A stretch of 64,000 nt of DNA, from contig NZ_LR734808.1 in NCBI RefSeq assembly GCF_902506655.1, positions 2,850,501 through 2,914,500 on the forward strand, given 5' to 3'. Under the pieces are notes generated by a model. The model had not been told where the DNA came from, ran no database searches, and worked only from the letters and a program-made list of their open reading frames with translations. The position numbers and the translations under genes were made by a program. The first letter of the stretch is position 1. The number at the start of each line of letters is the position of its first letter. Below, in pieces: positions 44,053-51,821 of the stretch. The stretch is from Marinoscillum sp. 108. Lineage in GTDB: Bacteria > Bacteroidota > Bacteroidia > Cytophagales > Cyclobacteriaceae.

Positions 44053-44618
44053 GTCAGTTCTTTAAATCGAAAACAATCGACCGTATGATCATTGATCAAA
44101 CCCACGGCCTGCATATGTGCATAAATGGTGGTAGATCCCAAAAATTTAAAACCCCGTTTTTTCAGGTCTTTGGCTAAAAGATCCGACTCTGATGTCGTAG
44201 CCGGAATACTTCCCTTTTCTTCCCACCGACCTATTTTGACCTGATGGCCCACAAAACCCCAAATGTATTTATCAAAGGAGCCAAACTCCTGCTGAACCTC
44301 CAAAAACCTCTGCGCATTATTGACAGCAGCTTCTATCTTGGCTCTGTTTCGGATGATGTCGGTGTTTTCCACCAGTTCATTGATCTTCTTGGAGTCAAAG
44401 GCCGCTACCTTATGCACCTCAAAGTTCGCAAAGGCCTTTCTGTAACCTTCCCGTCTTTTCAGTATGGTACTCCAGCTCAACCCTGCCTGGGCGCTTTCTA
44501 ATACCAAAAACTCAAAATGAATAGCATCATCGTGATTTGGGACCCCCCACTCCTCATCATGATATCGGATGTATTCGTCAAAAGTCCCCTCTGCCCACCT
44601 GCATCTTTTCTTGTCCAT
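44049..44618 (-). CDS. tag: DNA-3-methyladenine glycosylase I
   Basis: 189 residues, the usual Tag length. Family motifs are R-C-R-W-A near the start, Y-H-D-E-E-W-G-V-P, L-E-S-A-Q-A-G-L-S-W, and the C-terminal H-T-V-D-C-F-R. The zinc site Cys6/His20 with H-x3-C at the end is kept. It removes 3-methyladenine from alkylated DNA, the first step of base-excision repair. Its stop overlaps the start of the Kazal lipoprotein gene; that partnership appears transcriptional, not functional. Confidence 0.94.
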   Translation of the reverse strand: MDKKRCRWAEGTFDEYIRYHDEEWGVPNHDDAIHFEFLVLESAQAGLSWSTILKRREGYRKAFANFEVHKVAAFDSKKINELVENTDIIRNRAKIEAAVNNAQRFLEVQQEFGSFDKYIWGFVGHQVKIGRWEEKGSIPATTSESDLLAKDLKKRGFKFLGSTTIYAHMQAVGLINDHTVDCFRFKELT

Positions 44619-44676
44619 AGATAATACGCTTGCGCTTTGTTGGTTAATATATAAATTTAGATTTCATAAGCAGCAT

Positions 44677-45780
44677 ATGGTAATCAAACGGGGAATAATT
44701 CTTTTCATTTCTTTCTTTCTCTTCCAACAGGCCTACACCCAACCTGAAATGGTCAACGTGGGCGGCGCAAGCATTATTAATATTTCTAATCAACTGCCTG
44801 AAAACCTCACTTCCGAGCGATCTGTGGTGATCCTGGATATCCCTACCCAAATGAAGGATGGTTTTGTAATAAGAGGTGACTGGAAAAAATTGGCTGCCAA
44901 TGCACATAAGACTTTCCGAAAAATAGGAGTGGATCCCATTGCCTATGTATATCTGGACGATCTGAATGCTGGCCCGGAAGTGAATAGCGCCTATTTATCT
45001 CTGTTTCAGAAGCGCAATGTGAAGAATCTGATTATCATCAATCAGGTAGGTCAGTTTCCGGAAGAGACTTACACCATGGTCATTACAGGCTTTAGTGCTG
45101 AAAATTATATTAAGAATGGCCAGAATGGCTGGAAAGAAAGTGACCCGGAGCTGAACCAGGTGATGGTGAGGCTTGGGCGGCAGGTTCTCCGACAGAAAAT
45201 TGAGCGCAGTAACCTACTCATACCTGAGCAGCCAGAATATCTTCAGGATCTGGTCATTTTTGAAGGAACAAGGCTCGAAAATTATCCCAGCCGTCTCAAA
45301 AGCTTGAAGCTGGCGGTAGTCGCTTTTCAGAAAGTGCCTGCAGACAATGTAGAAGATGCTGAGTTAGCTTCGAAAATTGCTGCGTACAACCAACAAGTAG
45401 AAGAGAAAAACAAGCGCCTGGATGCTATCATGGCCGCATATCCCTTTAAATACGACATTGTCACCGAAACCAATGAGGATGCCTTATACAAAGCCGGGTA
45501 TCAATATGCTCTGATGCCATTGTCCAGCACTGGCCATTCCGTGAAAAAAGTACTTAACTACCCGACCACCGCTACTGAAACACACTACATGACGAGCACT
45601 TTTGATGTTCAAAGTCGTCCCGCACTCAAGAGGATTCCCATCAACGCGAATGTGACAAAATACTACATCAAACAAACCATCGTAAAAGACATACATCCCG
45701 GCAAAGTGTGGGATGCAGATGTAAGTTGGGAGCAGGGGCTTGAAAACTTCATTTACAACCTCAATCAAGCCTTTAGGTAA
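44677..45780 (+). CDS. Exported protein of unknown function
   Basis: 367 residues from the ATG at 44677, which begins a signal peptide (M-V-I-K-R-G-I-I-L-F-I-S-F-F, cut near Y-T-Q). Upstream in-frame codons overlap the tag start and do not look coding. The mature part alternates strands and helices with no repeats, membrane segments or cysteine pairs that I recognise. A helical stretch rich in Lys and Glu lies at about 250-285. It ends in the TAATG junction with the arylamine acetyltransferase gene, so the two are translationally coupled. Confidence 0.72.
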   Translation: MVIKRGIILFISFFLFQQAYTQPEMVNVGGASIINISNQLPENLTSERSVVILDIPTQMKDGFVIRGDWKKLAANAHKTFRKIGVDPIAYVYLDDLNAGPEVNSAYLSLFQKRNVKNLIIINQVGQFPEETYTMVITGFSAENYIKNGQNGWKESDPELNQVMVRLGRQVLRQKIERSNLLIPEQPEYLQDLVIFEGTRLENYPSRLKSLKLAVVAFQKVPADNVEDAELASKIAAYNQQVEEKNKRLDAIMAAYPFKYDIVTETNEDALYKAGYQYALMPLSSTGHSVKKVLNYPTTATETHYMTSTFDVQSRPALKRIPINANVTKYYIKQTIVKDIHPGKVWDADVSWEQGLENFIYNLNQAFR

Positions 45781-46601
45781 TGTCCGACCTCAATTATTTT
45801 CAGACCAGACCAAAAGTACCACCCATTGATACTGATCTGTATCTGAAAAGAATCGGGGTGCAAAAAGACGAGCCATCACTGGCATTTCTTAAGAAAATAC
45901 ACCGGGCTCATCTCCTCCAAATCCCTTTTGAGAATCTGGACATTCATTATCAGAGAAAGATCATTCTGGACATCAATTCTATCTATGACAAAATCATCCG
46001 CCACCGCAGAGGGGGGTTTTGCTATGAGTTGAATGGGCTACTCTATCACCTACTGGCTCGTCTTGGATTCCGGGCCTTCCTGGGGTCCGCCAGGGTTTTT
46101 CAGGACGGGTCTATTTCTCCGGAGTTTGATCATATGGTGGTCTTTGTTTCCCTGGATGAAGGTAACTTTCTATGTGATGTTGGTTTTGGTGAGCTCTTTT
46201 CCGAACCCAAGCGCCTGGTGACCGGTAATGTTCAGCTGGACTATACGCGCTATTTCAGGTTTGAACATAACCCCGATGGCGAGTGGCTGCTAAGAAAATC
46301 GAATGATAACAGCCTCTATGAATCCATTTATGTATTCACACTACAACCTCGCCAAATGATAGAGTTCCTTCCCCGCTGTAATTTTCATCAGGAATCTGAT
46401 CAGTCACACTTCACCAAGCAAAAGCTGATCACCCAGCTTTTCAGTGAAGGGCGGATAACATTGACCGATCGTAAAATAAAGCGATCCCTTTATGGAGAGC
46501 AGAAGGAGCGTGAAATATTAAATGAAGATGAGTTCTTAGCGCAGCTGCAGGAAGTTTTCAAAATCAACGTGAGGTCTCTACTTCGTCAAAAGTTCAATTA
46601 A
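45780..46601 (+). CDS. nat: Arylamine N-acetyltransferase
   Basis: 273 residues, the usual NAT length. The Cys-His-Asp triad is Cys81 (R-G-G-F-C-Y-E-L-N), His118 (F-D-H-M-V) and Asp133 (C-D-V-G-F-G), with spacings of 37 and 15 as in the family. It transfers acetyl from acetyl-CoA to arylamines and hydrazines in the cytosol. Translation starts at the TAATG overlap with the preceding gene. Its 3' end overlaps the convergent gene by 24 bases. Confidence 0.93.
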   Translation: MSDLNYFQTRPKVPPIDTDLYLKRIGVQKDEPSLAFLKKIHRAHLLQIPFENLDIHYQRKIILDINSIYDKIIRHRRGGFCYELNGLLYHLLARLGFRAFLGSARVFQDGSISPEFDHMVVFVSLDEGNFLCDVGFGELFSEPKRLVTGNVQLDYTRYFRFEHNPDGEWLLRKSNDNSLYESIYVFTLQPRQMIEFLPRCNFHQESDQSHFTKQKLITQLFSEGRITLTDRKIKRSLYGEQKEREILNEDEFLAQLQEVFKINVRSLLRQKFN

Positions 46602-47426
46602 CTGAGCAGAAGCCTCTTCATAGAATAAGTCCAGAATTGCTTTTTGATCTCCATCAAAAAGATGTTTAGAAAACAGCACGGCCCCGGTCCATTCTTCGCT
46701 CACCCAAATGGCATTGTTACTTAGACGGCCACACTGAGAGGTATCGGTAAATGGCCAGGTGCTCACGTAAAAATAAGGGCTGCCAAAAAGATGATCGCCG
46801 GGTGACATCCCCAGCAGAATATGCGTATCCGTTTCCGGGTCACCTGAGTTTTTTAGCACCACCTCCAGTGCCTGGTCAAAGTGATGAGGCCATACCTGAA
46901 TATTGTTCTCAACCCCCATTCTTACTTTTATTTCCCGCAACGAAACATAGGAGTTGTGGTAGTACTTGGCCAACTCCAAAGCAGCCGCCGGATATTGCAT
47001 GTGAAATGGCTCTCCTGACTGAGTGGGGTATTCCGGTAATTCATAAGGGAGGTTCATCGTGAGATTGGCGGCATTGAGGCCTAGTTTACCTATTTGCTCC
47101 TCCAACCAGATCATCATTTGTAGCTGGGTCTGACCTTCCACAGGATAGGAACCCAACACGTTCACCTTTTGATCCACCAGATAAATAGTAAATGATTCCA
47201 GACTGAGGGAGCTTCTAAAGGTTACGGACCCTGACACCCACTGGCCAGCCAGCCGCGAAAGACCAGGCACCCAAGTGAGGACAGCATATTCATCATACCT
47301 GGATTTCGGGGAGAATTTTCTACCAACAGCCGCCACATTTTGAATGGCCTGATGTAGCTGTTCTCTGGCCGCACGAAGATGATCCGGATCTGTCTTTTGA
47401 AGTGATCTCCATTCGAATGTTTGCAT
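46578..47426 (-). CDS. Hypothetical cytosolic protein
   Basis: 282 residues with no signal peptide or membrane segment. It is acidic and evenly coding from the ATG at 47426, rich in Trp and His in the middle (about 130-230: Y-P-A-A-A-L-E-L-A-K-Y-Y-H, P-H-H-F-D-Q-A-L). I recognise no family. It overlaps the arylamine acetyltransferase gene tail to tail by 24 bases, and a TerB terminator lies just upstream of its start. Confidence 0.75.
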   Translation of the reverse strand: MQTFEWRSLQKTDPDHLRAAREQLHQAIQNVAAVGRKFSPKSRYDEYAVLTWVPGLSRLAGQWVSGSVTFRSSLSLESFTIYLVDQKVNVLGSYPVEGQTQLQMMIWLEEQIGKLGLNAANLTMNLPYELPEYPTQSGEPFHMQYPAAALELAKYYHNSYVSLREIKVRMGVENNIQVWPHHFDQALEVVLKNSGDPETDTHILLGMSPGDHLFGSPYFYVSTWPFTDTSQCGRLSNNAIWVSEEWTGAVLFSKHLFDGDQKAILDLFYEEASAQLIELLTK

Positions 47427-47450
47427 GGATGGTAGTGGCCGGAAATCAAA

Positions 47451-47469
47451 AAAGGCCTTAAAGGCCTTT
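47451..47469 (-). terminator. Intrinsic terminator after the first TerB-like gene
   Basis: Stem AAAGGCC (47451-47457) with GGCCTTT (47463-47469) across TTAAA. On the minus strand it is followed by TTTTTT. It lies just past the stop of the 131-residue TerB-like gene. Confidence 0.75.
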
Positions 47470-47475
47470 CATTAT

Positions 47476-47871
47476 TTAATTCAAATATTTCATTACTTCC
47501 CTTTTCAAGGCCTCTCTGTTAGAGGTAATGCTCGGGTCTGTAAACACTTTGGAACTAAGCTTGGAGATTACTCCCTTCTTGAAGCCCAGCTTTTCAGCCA
47601 ACTCTTCACAGTATTTGATTTCACTCAAATATACCTGACTGTCGATTTTCATCAACTGGACAATGTTGTATAGATACTCGAACCTATCCTCATCTGTCAT
47701 CGTGGACAAAGGGGGAAGGGGCTGGGGGTTTTCCACGAGGTTCAGTATTTCTGCTTCCGAAACACCATTTGCTTTACCCAGCATCATTATCAAGCTTCTT
47801 TCCTCTCCTGCAAACTCTCCATCAATTTTAGCAAGCTGAATAAGTGTACTTAGTTGGGATTGTATACTCAT
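47476..47871 (-). CDS. TerB-like domain protein
   Basis: 131 residues, all helical. The TerB/TerB-N pattern is present: an N-terminal L-I-Q-L-A-K-I-D-G-E-F repeat and a second one, Y-L-Y-N-I-V-Q-L-M-K-I-D, with acidic clusters expected to bind metal ions, and a C-terminal helix pair. TerB-like proteins are cytosolic and linked to stress and membrane complexes. A second copy lies 67 bases upstream and a third at 57.0 kb, so this genome has expanded the family. Confidence 0.8.
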   Translation of the reverse strand: MSIQSQLSTLIQLAKIDGEFAGEERSLIMMLGKANGVSEAEILNLVENPQPLPPLSTMTDEDRFEYLYNIVQLMKIDSQVYLSEIKYCEELAEKLGFKKGVISKLSSKVFTDPSITSNREALKREVMKYLN

Positions 47872-47938
47872 AATTAAGTAAGGTCAGTTATCAATTAACT
47901 TTAAAGATAGATTTACGCACGATTAGAAACAAGGATTC

Positions 47939-48352
47939 CTATAATTCAAATTTACGCGCTTCTTTAATCAGTTTGTCCCTGTTTCCGGTGATGGAAGGGT
48001 TGGAATAGATCTGTGAAGACAATTTTTTGACTACTTTTTTATCAAAACCAAGCCTTTGGGCCAAGTCCTCACAGTATTTGATTTCGCTAAGGAAGACCTT
48101 ACTGTCTATCTTCATCAGCTGAATGATATTATACAAAAACTGGAACTTTTCATCAAAGGATAATGCAGAGAAGGAGATATCAACCTCTCCTTTTCTGGAG
48201 ATGTTTTCGTGGATCAAAGCATCTATCTCTGATTCCTCTACTTTATTGGCTTTTCCTATGCTATAAATCAGCTGCTTTTCATCCTCGTTAAAGTTTTGAT
48301 CAGATACGGCTAGCTGAATGAGTGATTGTAGGTGGCTTTTAAAATTATCCAT
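47939..48352 (-). CDS. TerB-like domain protein
   Basis: 137 residues, clearly a paralogue of the next gene: both have two acidic repeat segments, F-L-Y-N-I-I-Q-L-M-K-I-D, and the E-I-K-Y-C-E-x-L-A block. There is no signal peptide. The pair are on one strand with a 67-base gap and may form an operon with the SDR gene upstream (65 bases). Whether they bind metal or form hetero-oligomers cannot be told here. Confidence 0.8.
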   Translation of the reverse strand: MDNFKSHLQSLIQLAVSDQNFNEDEKQLIYSIGKANKVEESEIDALIHENISRKGEVDISFSALSFDEKFQFLYNIIQLMKIDSKVFLSEIKYCEDLAQRLGFDKKVVKKLSSQIYSNPSITGNRDKLIKEARKFEL

Positions 48353-48416
48353 GGCTGAGTAAGTTGGCTCGTTATGTTTTAAATATAAAAATTAAAACTC
48401 ACAACTCAAGACAACC

Positions 48417-49178
48417 TCAATGCATATAGCTGCCGGCGTTGATATCAAATGTGGACCCGGTAGAATGGTCAGCCATACCGCTGGCAATAAAAGTGATGAG
48501 CGGGGCCAGATCTTTAGGCTCTGTCAATCGCTCCAGAGCAACATCCCCTTTGGTGTGCTCTTCCCCATACATATCCATAAATTCTTTCGCCATATCCGTA
48601 CGCACAAAACCCGGGGCGATCACAAATGCCTTGATCCCATCTTTGCCATATGCCCGGGCAATGGACTTGGTGAGGGAAACCAACCCGGCTTTGGACGCTG
48701 CGTAGGCCATATACTCTGCCTGATCTCCACGAAAGGCCGCTCTTGAACTGATGTTAATAATTCGCCCAGAAGATTTTCGTTTCAGAAAATGGTCGATCGC
48801 CTTTCTGCAAATGACCGCCGGAGAAGTGAGATTCACCATCATGGTGTCATCCCACGCCTTTTGCCAATCCTCCTCCGATGCATTGATGGGTGCCGGAATG
48901 GCCACTCCTGCGTTATTGATAACTATTTCTATGCTCCCCATCTCCAGGGCAATCCGGTCGAAAAGCTTGGAGGCCTCATCTGGCAAGGAAAGATCCGCCT
49001 GAAAAGCCTTGGACTCGTTGCCCAAAATATGAGCGAGATTCTCTGCCTCACGGACGTTTTTATTATAATGAATAGCAATGGTGGCTCCTGCTTCTGCCAG
49101 CTTGGTAGCCACGGCCTTTCCTATACCCCGACTCGCGCCTGTCACTAATATATTTAGACCTGAAAGGTTGATGTACAT
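48417..49178 (-). CDS. Short-chain dehydrogenase/reductase (FabG-like)
   Basis: 253 residues. The NAD(P) motif T-G-A-S-R-G-I-G is at 13-20, N-N-A-G at 88-91, the catalytic Ser near 144-145, and Y-x3-K at Tyr159/Lys163. The C-terminal P-G-F-V-R-T-D-M is also kept. Lengths and motifs fit 3-oxoacyl-ACP or polyketide-type reductases, but the SDR substrate is not readable. Lies upstream of two TerB genes on the same strand. Confidence 0.9.
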   Translation of the reverse strand: MYINLSGLNILVTGASRGIGKAVATKLAEAGATIAIHYNKNVREAENLAHILGNESKAFQADLSLPDEASKLFDRIALEMGSIEIVINNAGVAIPAPINASEEDWQKAWDDTMMVNLTSPAVICRKAIDHFLKRKSSGRIINISSRAAFRGDQAEYMAYAASKAGLVSLTKSIARAYGKDGIKAFVIAPGFVRTDMAKEFMDMYGEEHTKGDVALERLTEPKDLAPLITFIASGMADHSTGSTFDINAGSYMH

Positions 49179-49242
49179 ATCTGATCCCTAAAATTATTCG
49201 TACGAAAATTAGTTAAACATCAGCAAATTAAGACTCCATTGG

Positions 49243-49677
49243 TCAATTTGTTATCAACGGCCATTCTCTGATTTTCAAATAATAAAGAATGAAAAAAGCC
49301 AACAACCCAACAGGGCCCATCATGAAAGTAAGGAGCAAAACTGGGGCAACTAACCAATGTGAAAATCCTTGTGCCTGAGACTTGGTGAGAATCCATGAGC
49401 CAATGACCAAATCAAAACTTAAGTAATGAATCCACCCGGCCAAAAGCATGTAGTCATTGGAAAAAAGAACCCTTATTTCCCTCAGGGACGAGAAATCCGG
49501 TAGTCCTGTGGAAAAATGAGTGATAACAATGCCTAAGTAGAAAACAGATAACACGCCAGGTATTGCGATGGTTTGAATCGCTCTCTGGGTGTATTTCCAC
49601 CTTGGTGTAAAAATCATTAGCGCCCATGCACACGCTGCAATGGCACTCGTCAGATCAAAAAGGGTGTTTGAATCCAT
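49243..49677 (-). CDS. ABA4-like membrane protein (DUF4281)
   Basis: 144 residues from the ATG at 49677 (150 from an upstream ATG at 49695). Four membrane helices with the ABA4 features: P-R-W near residue 25, H-Y-L-S-F-D-L-V-I-G-S-W in the third helix, and G-P-V-G-L-L-A-F in the last. ABA4 in plants is needed for neoxanthin synthesis; bacterial homologues are of unknown function, possibly in carotenoid or isoprenoid membranes. Lies alone between the SDR and the antiporter genes. Confidence 0.8.
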   Translation of the reverse strand: MDSNTLFDLTSAIAACAWALMIFTPRWKYTQRAIQTIAIPGVLSVFYLGIVITHFSTGLPDFSSLREIRVLFSNDYMLLAGWIHYLSFDLVIGSWILTKSQAQGFSHWLVAPVLLLTFMMGPVGLLAFFILYYLKIREWPLITN

Positions 49678-49791
49678 ATTCAATATCTTTGTCATTAATC
49701 ACTGCACGGCACATGTGGGAGAAATAAAATTACTATATTAGTCACTCCTCCAGCTGTATATTACAATTTTCCATCAAGTTAACCGTCAAAA

Positions 49792-50988
49792 ATGGGCATC
49801 ATCATACCTTTAATTCTTATAGCCATTTGTTGCGCAGTTATATGGCGTGCGGGAGATGGCTTTATGACTGCATCAGAATACATAGGCCGTAACCTGTCTG
49901 ACGGTGTGAGGGGTGCGACTATCAACGCCATTGCCAGCTCAATGCCGGAAGTTTTCACTTCATTCTTTTTCTTGTTTATCATGCAGGATGAAGAAGGGTT
50001 TTCAGGAGGGATCGGTACCACTGCTGGTTCTGCCATCTTCAACAGCATGGTCATTCCTGCGGTCGCTGTGCTGGCAGTGATCGGTATGGGGCTTACCAAT
50101 AAGGTACGAGCTTCCAAAAAAGTAATGCTCAGAGATGGTCTGAGTTTGCTTATCGCAGAATTGTTATTCATAATACTGATCAGTGGATCTTCTTTGGATT
50201 GGTATCATGGTTTGTTGCTCATGCTCGTATATGTGGTCTACATCGTCTACATGTTTTGGTCTATGGACAAAAAAGAGCGAGAGGTAATGCTCGAAGAAAG
50301 TCACATCAGTGAAGAGGACTTTGAAATGGATCAGACAAAACAAAAGCCTTTCCTGGTCGGGTTGTTCACACTGGATCTTCACCGAGTGTTTATCGGGAGA
50401 AAGAAAATCAACAACCTGAATGCCTGGTCTCTGCTCGTTTCGGCCACCGTGTGCATCGCTGCTGTTTGCTATCTTTTGGTTCTCGCCTGTGAGTGGATTG
50501 GTGATGACACCTACACAGTTCCCTTTTTGGGCGAGTTTCAAGGGTTAGGTATTCCGGTAATGTTTGTTGCGTTGATTTTGGCATCAGCGGCATCCAGTTT
50601 CCCTGATACAATTATTTCTATCAAAGATGCCCAAAGGGGACAATATGATGACGCTATCTCCAATGCCCTGGGTAGCAATATTTTCGATATCTGTTTTGCA
50701 CTTGGGTTCCCACTTTTTGTCTTCACTTTGATACACGGCCCCATTGCCATGTCTCAGGAGATGGTAGACCTGAGCGGTGAACTGCGGTTTCTACTTTGGT
50801 TACTAACGGCCGTTGTGCTCATTATATTCGTCTGGGGAGGATATATAGGTCGATTTAAGGCAAGCCTGCTTCTTGCTCTGTATTTTCTGTTTGTCCTATA
50901 TGTTGTAGGTCGGGGTGCTGGTAATGAATATGCACAGGCCATTGCAGATTGGTTGGTTTCCATCGTCAGACATTTCAGTCTTTCTTAG
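49792..50988 (+). CDS. Na+/Ca2+ exchanger-family (CaCA) antiporter
   Basis: 398 residues with about ten membrane segments. The two inverted alpha repeats are plain: N-A-I-A-S-S-M-P-E-V-F-T-S (near 43-55) with G-S-A-I-F-N-S, and A-S-S-F-P-D-T-I-I-S (near 267-276) with N-A-L-G-S-N-I-F-D. A charged cytosolic loop separates the halves (about 155-200). The family exchanges calcium or another divalent cation for sodium or protons. Its 3' end overlaps the Rieske gene tail to tail by 4 bases. Confidence 0.9.
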   Translation: MGIIIPLILIAICCAVIWRAGDGFMTASEYIGRNLSDGVRGATINAIASSMPEVFTSFFFLFIMQDEEGFSGGIGTTAGSAIFNSMVIPAVAVLAVIGMGLTNKVRASKKVMLRDGLSLLIAELLFIILISGSSLDWYHGLLLMLVYVVYIVYMFWSMDKKEREVMLEESHISEEDFEMDQTKQKPFLVGLFTLDLHRVFIGRKKINNLNAWSLLVSATVCIAAVCYLLVLACEWIGDDTYTVPFLGEFQGLGIPVMFVALILASAASSFPDTIISIKDAQRGQYDDAISNALGSNIFDICFALGFPLFVFTLIHGPIAMSQEMVDLSGELRFLLWLLTAVVLIIFVWGGYIGRFKASLLLALYFLFVLYVVGRGAGNEYAQAIADWLVSIVRHFSLS

Positions 50989-51311
50989 AGCTGGGTCACG
51001 AGTTGACCATCAGCGTTCCAGGTGGCCTCCTGCACGGAAAGCGGACGGCAGCGGTCTATTAATTCCTGTCCTGTACTAAGGTCAAACTGATAGCCATGCC
51101 ACGGACACACCACTCTGCATGCCCCATTTACGCTGGCTTCCACCAATGGATAATCAAAGTGCGGACACTTCGGTTCAAACACAAATACCCTGGTGCCGAA
51201 CCTGGTCAAAGCATACTTTTGCTCGTTGTAGCTTATTTGAATGATTTTACGGTCCTTCAACACTGAATCAAGTGCGGAAATGGATTGGAATAATATGACC
51301 TCCTCTTTCAT
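50985..51311 (-). CDS. Rieske 2Fe-2S ferredoxin-like protein
   Basis: 108 residues, a single Rieske domain. The cluster ligands are Cys49, His51, Cys69 and His72 (K-C-P-H-F-D-Y and V-C-P-W-H-G-Y). There is no membrane anchor. Small soluble Rieske proteins serve as ferredoxins for oxygenases or as subunits of nitrite-reductase-type enzymes; no such partner is adjacent. Overlaps the antiporter gene by 4 bases. Confidence 0.92.
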   Translation of the reverse strand: MKEEVILFQSISALDSVLKDRKIIQISYNEQKYALTRFGTRVFVFEPKCPHFDYPLVEASVNGACRVVCPWHGYQFDLSTGQELIDRCRPLSVQEATWNADGQLVTQL

Positions 51312-51821
51312 TTTGGCTTGACCGTTTTCTATATTCGCATAATAAAAATTACAATCATGGACATTACTAACCCTGCAGTAACCGACGGTGTAAATCTATT
51401 CGTGAATATCGTTATTTTTCTTGTTGCCTTTGGGGCAGCTCTTTCTCTTGTAGATATGAGAAAGGAAAGTCAGAAGAAAGACTGATTATCTTGTTAAGTG
51501 CGCCTGGTGTGGAAACCCTTTGGTTTTTGACTTGGTGCCCTTCCTGATGCAAACATCTGGTGCCATAAGAGATATGCCCAGAGCATCCGTTCAGGCTGAT
51601 AGGTACACTCAGCCTAAACTCCCACACTTCTCAAAACCTTAATAGGGGAAATTATACGTCGTCCTTTGCGTGCTTGCTTACTTTTCTATTCGGTAAGATA
51701 GTCGGGCAAATGATCGCCAAAACAAACAACACAAGAATAAAAACTAACATGGCCATAACGCGCTATTTTTTTGTGTAAAGATAACCGGACTCATAGGTTT
51801 AAACCAACATTCATTCAAACT
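51312..51821. other. Sparse region between the Rieske and glutamate dehydrogenase genes
   Basis: Apart from the 42-residue membrane protein, about 330 bases hold no convincing gene. An open frame at 51481-51642 (plus strand) reads K-C-A-W-C-G-N-P-L and looks like the start of a zinc-ribbon protein, but has no ATG, GTG or TTG before it. No RNA gene or terminator is evident. Confidence 0.4.
51357..51485 (+). CDS. Small single-span membrane protein
   Basis: 42 residues. A short N-terminus (M-D-I-T-N-P-A-V-T-D-G) leads into one hydrophobic helix (N-I-V-I-F-L-V-A-F-G-A-A-L-S-L-V) and a basic tail (D-M-R-K-E-S-Q-K-K-D). The pattern is that of real small inner-membrane proteins. It lies 45 bases from the divergent Rieske start. 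The function is unknown. Confidence 0.5.
   Translation: MDITNPAVTDGVNLFVNIVIFLVAFGAALSLVDMRKESQKKD

Noticed and set aside
51686-51757. Minus-strand 23-codon frame encoding a hydrophobic peptide
   Set aside because: It starts M-A-M-L-V-F-I-L-V-L-F-V-F and could be a tiny membrane peptide, but is too short to support without expression or conservation data.
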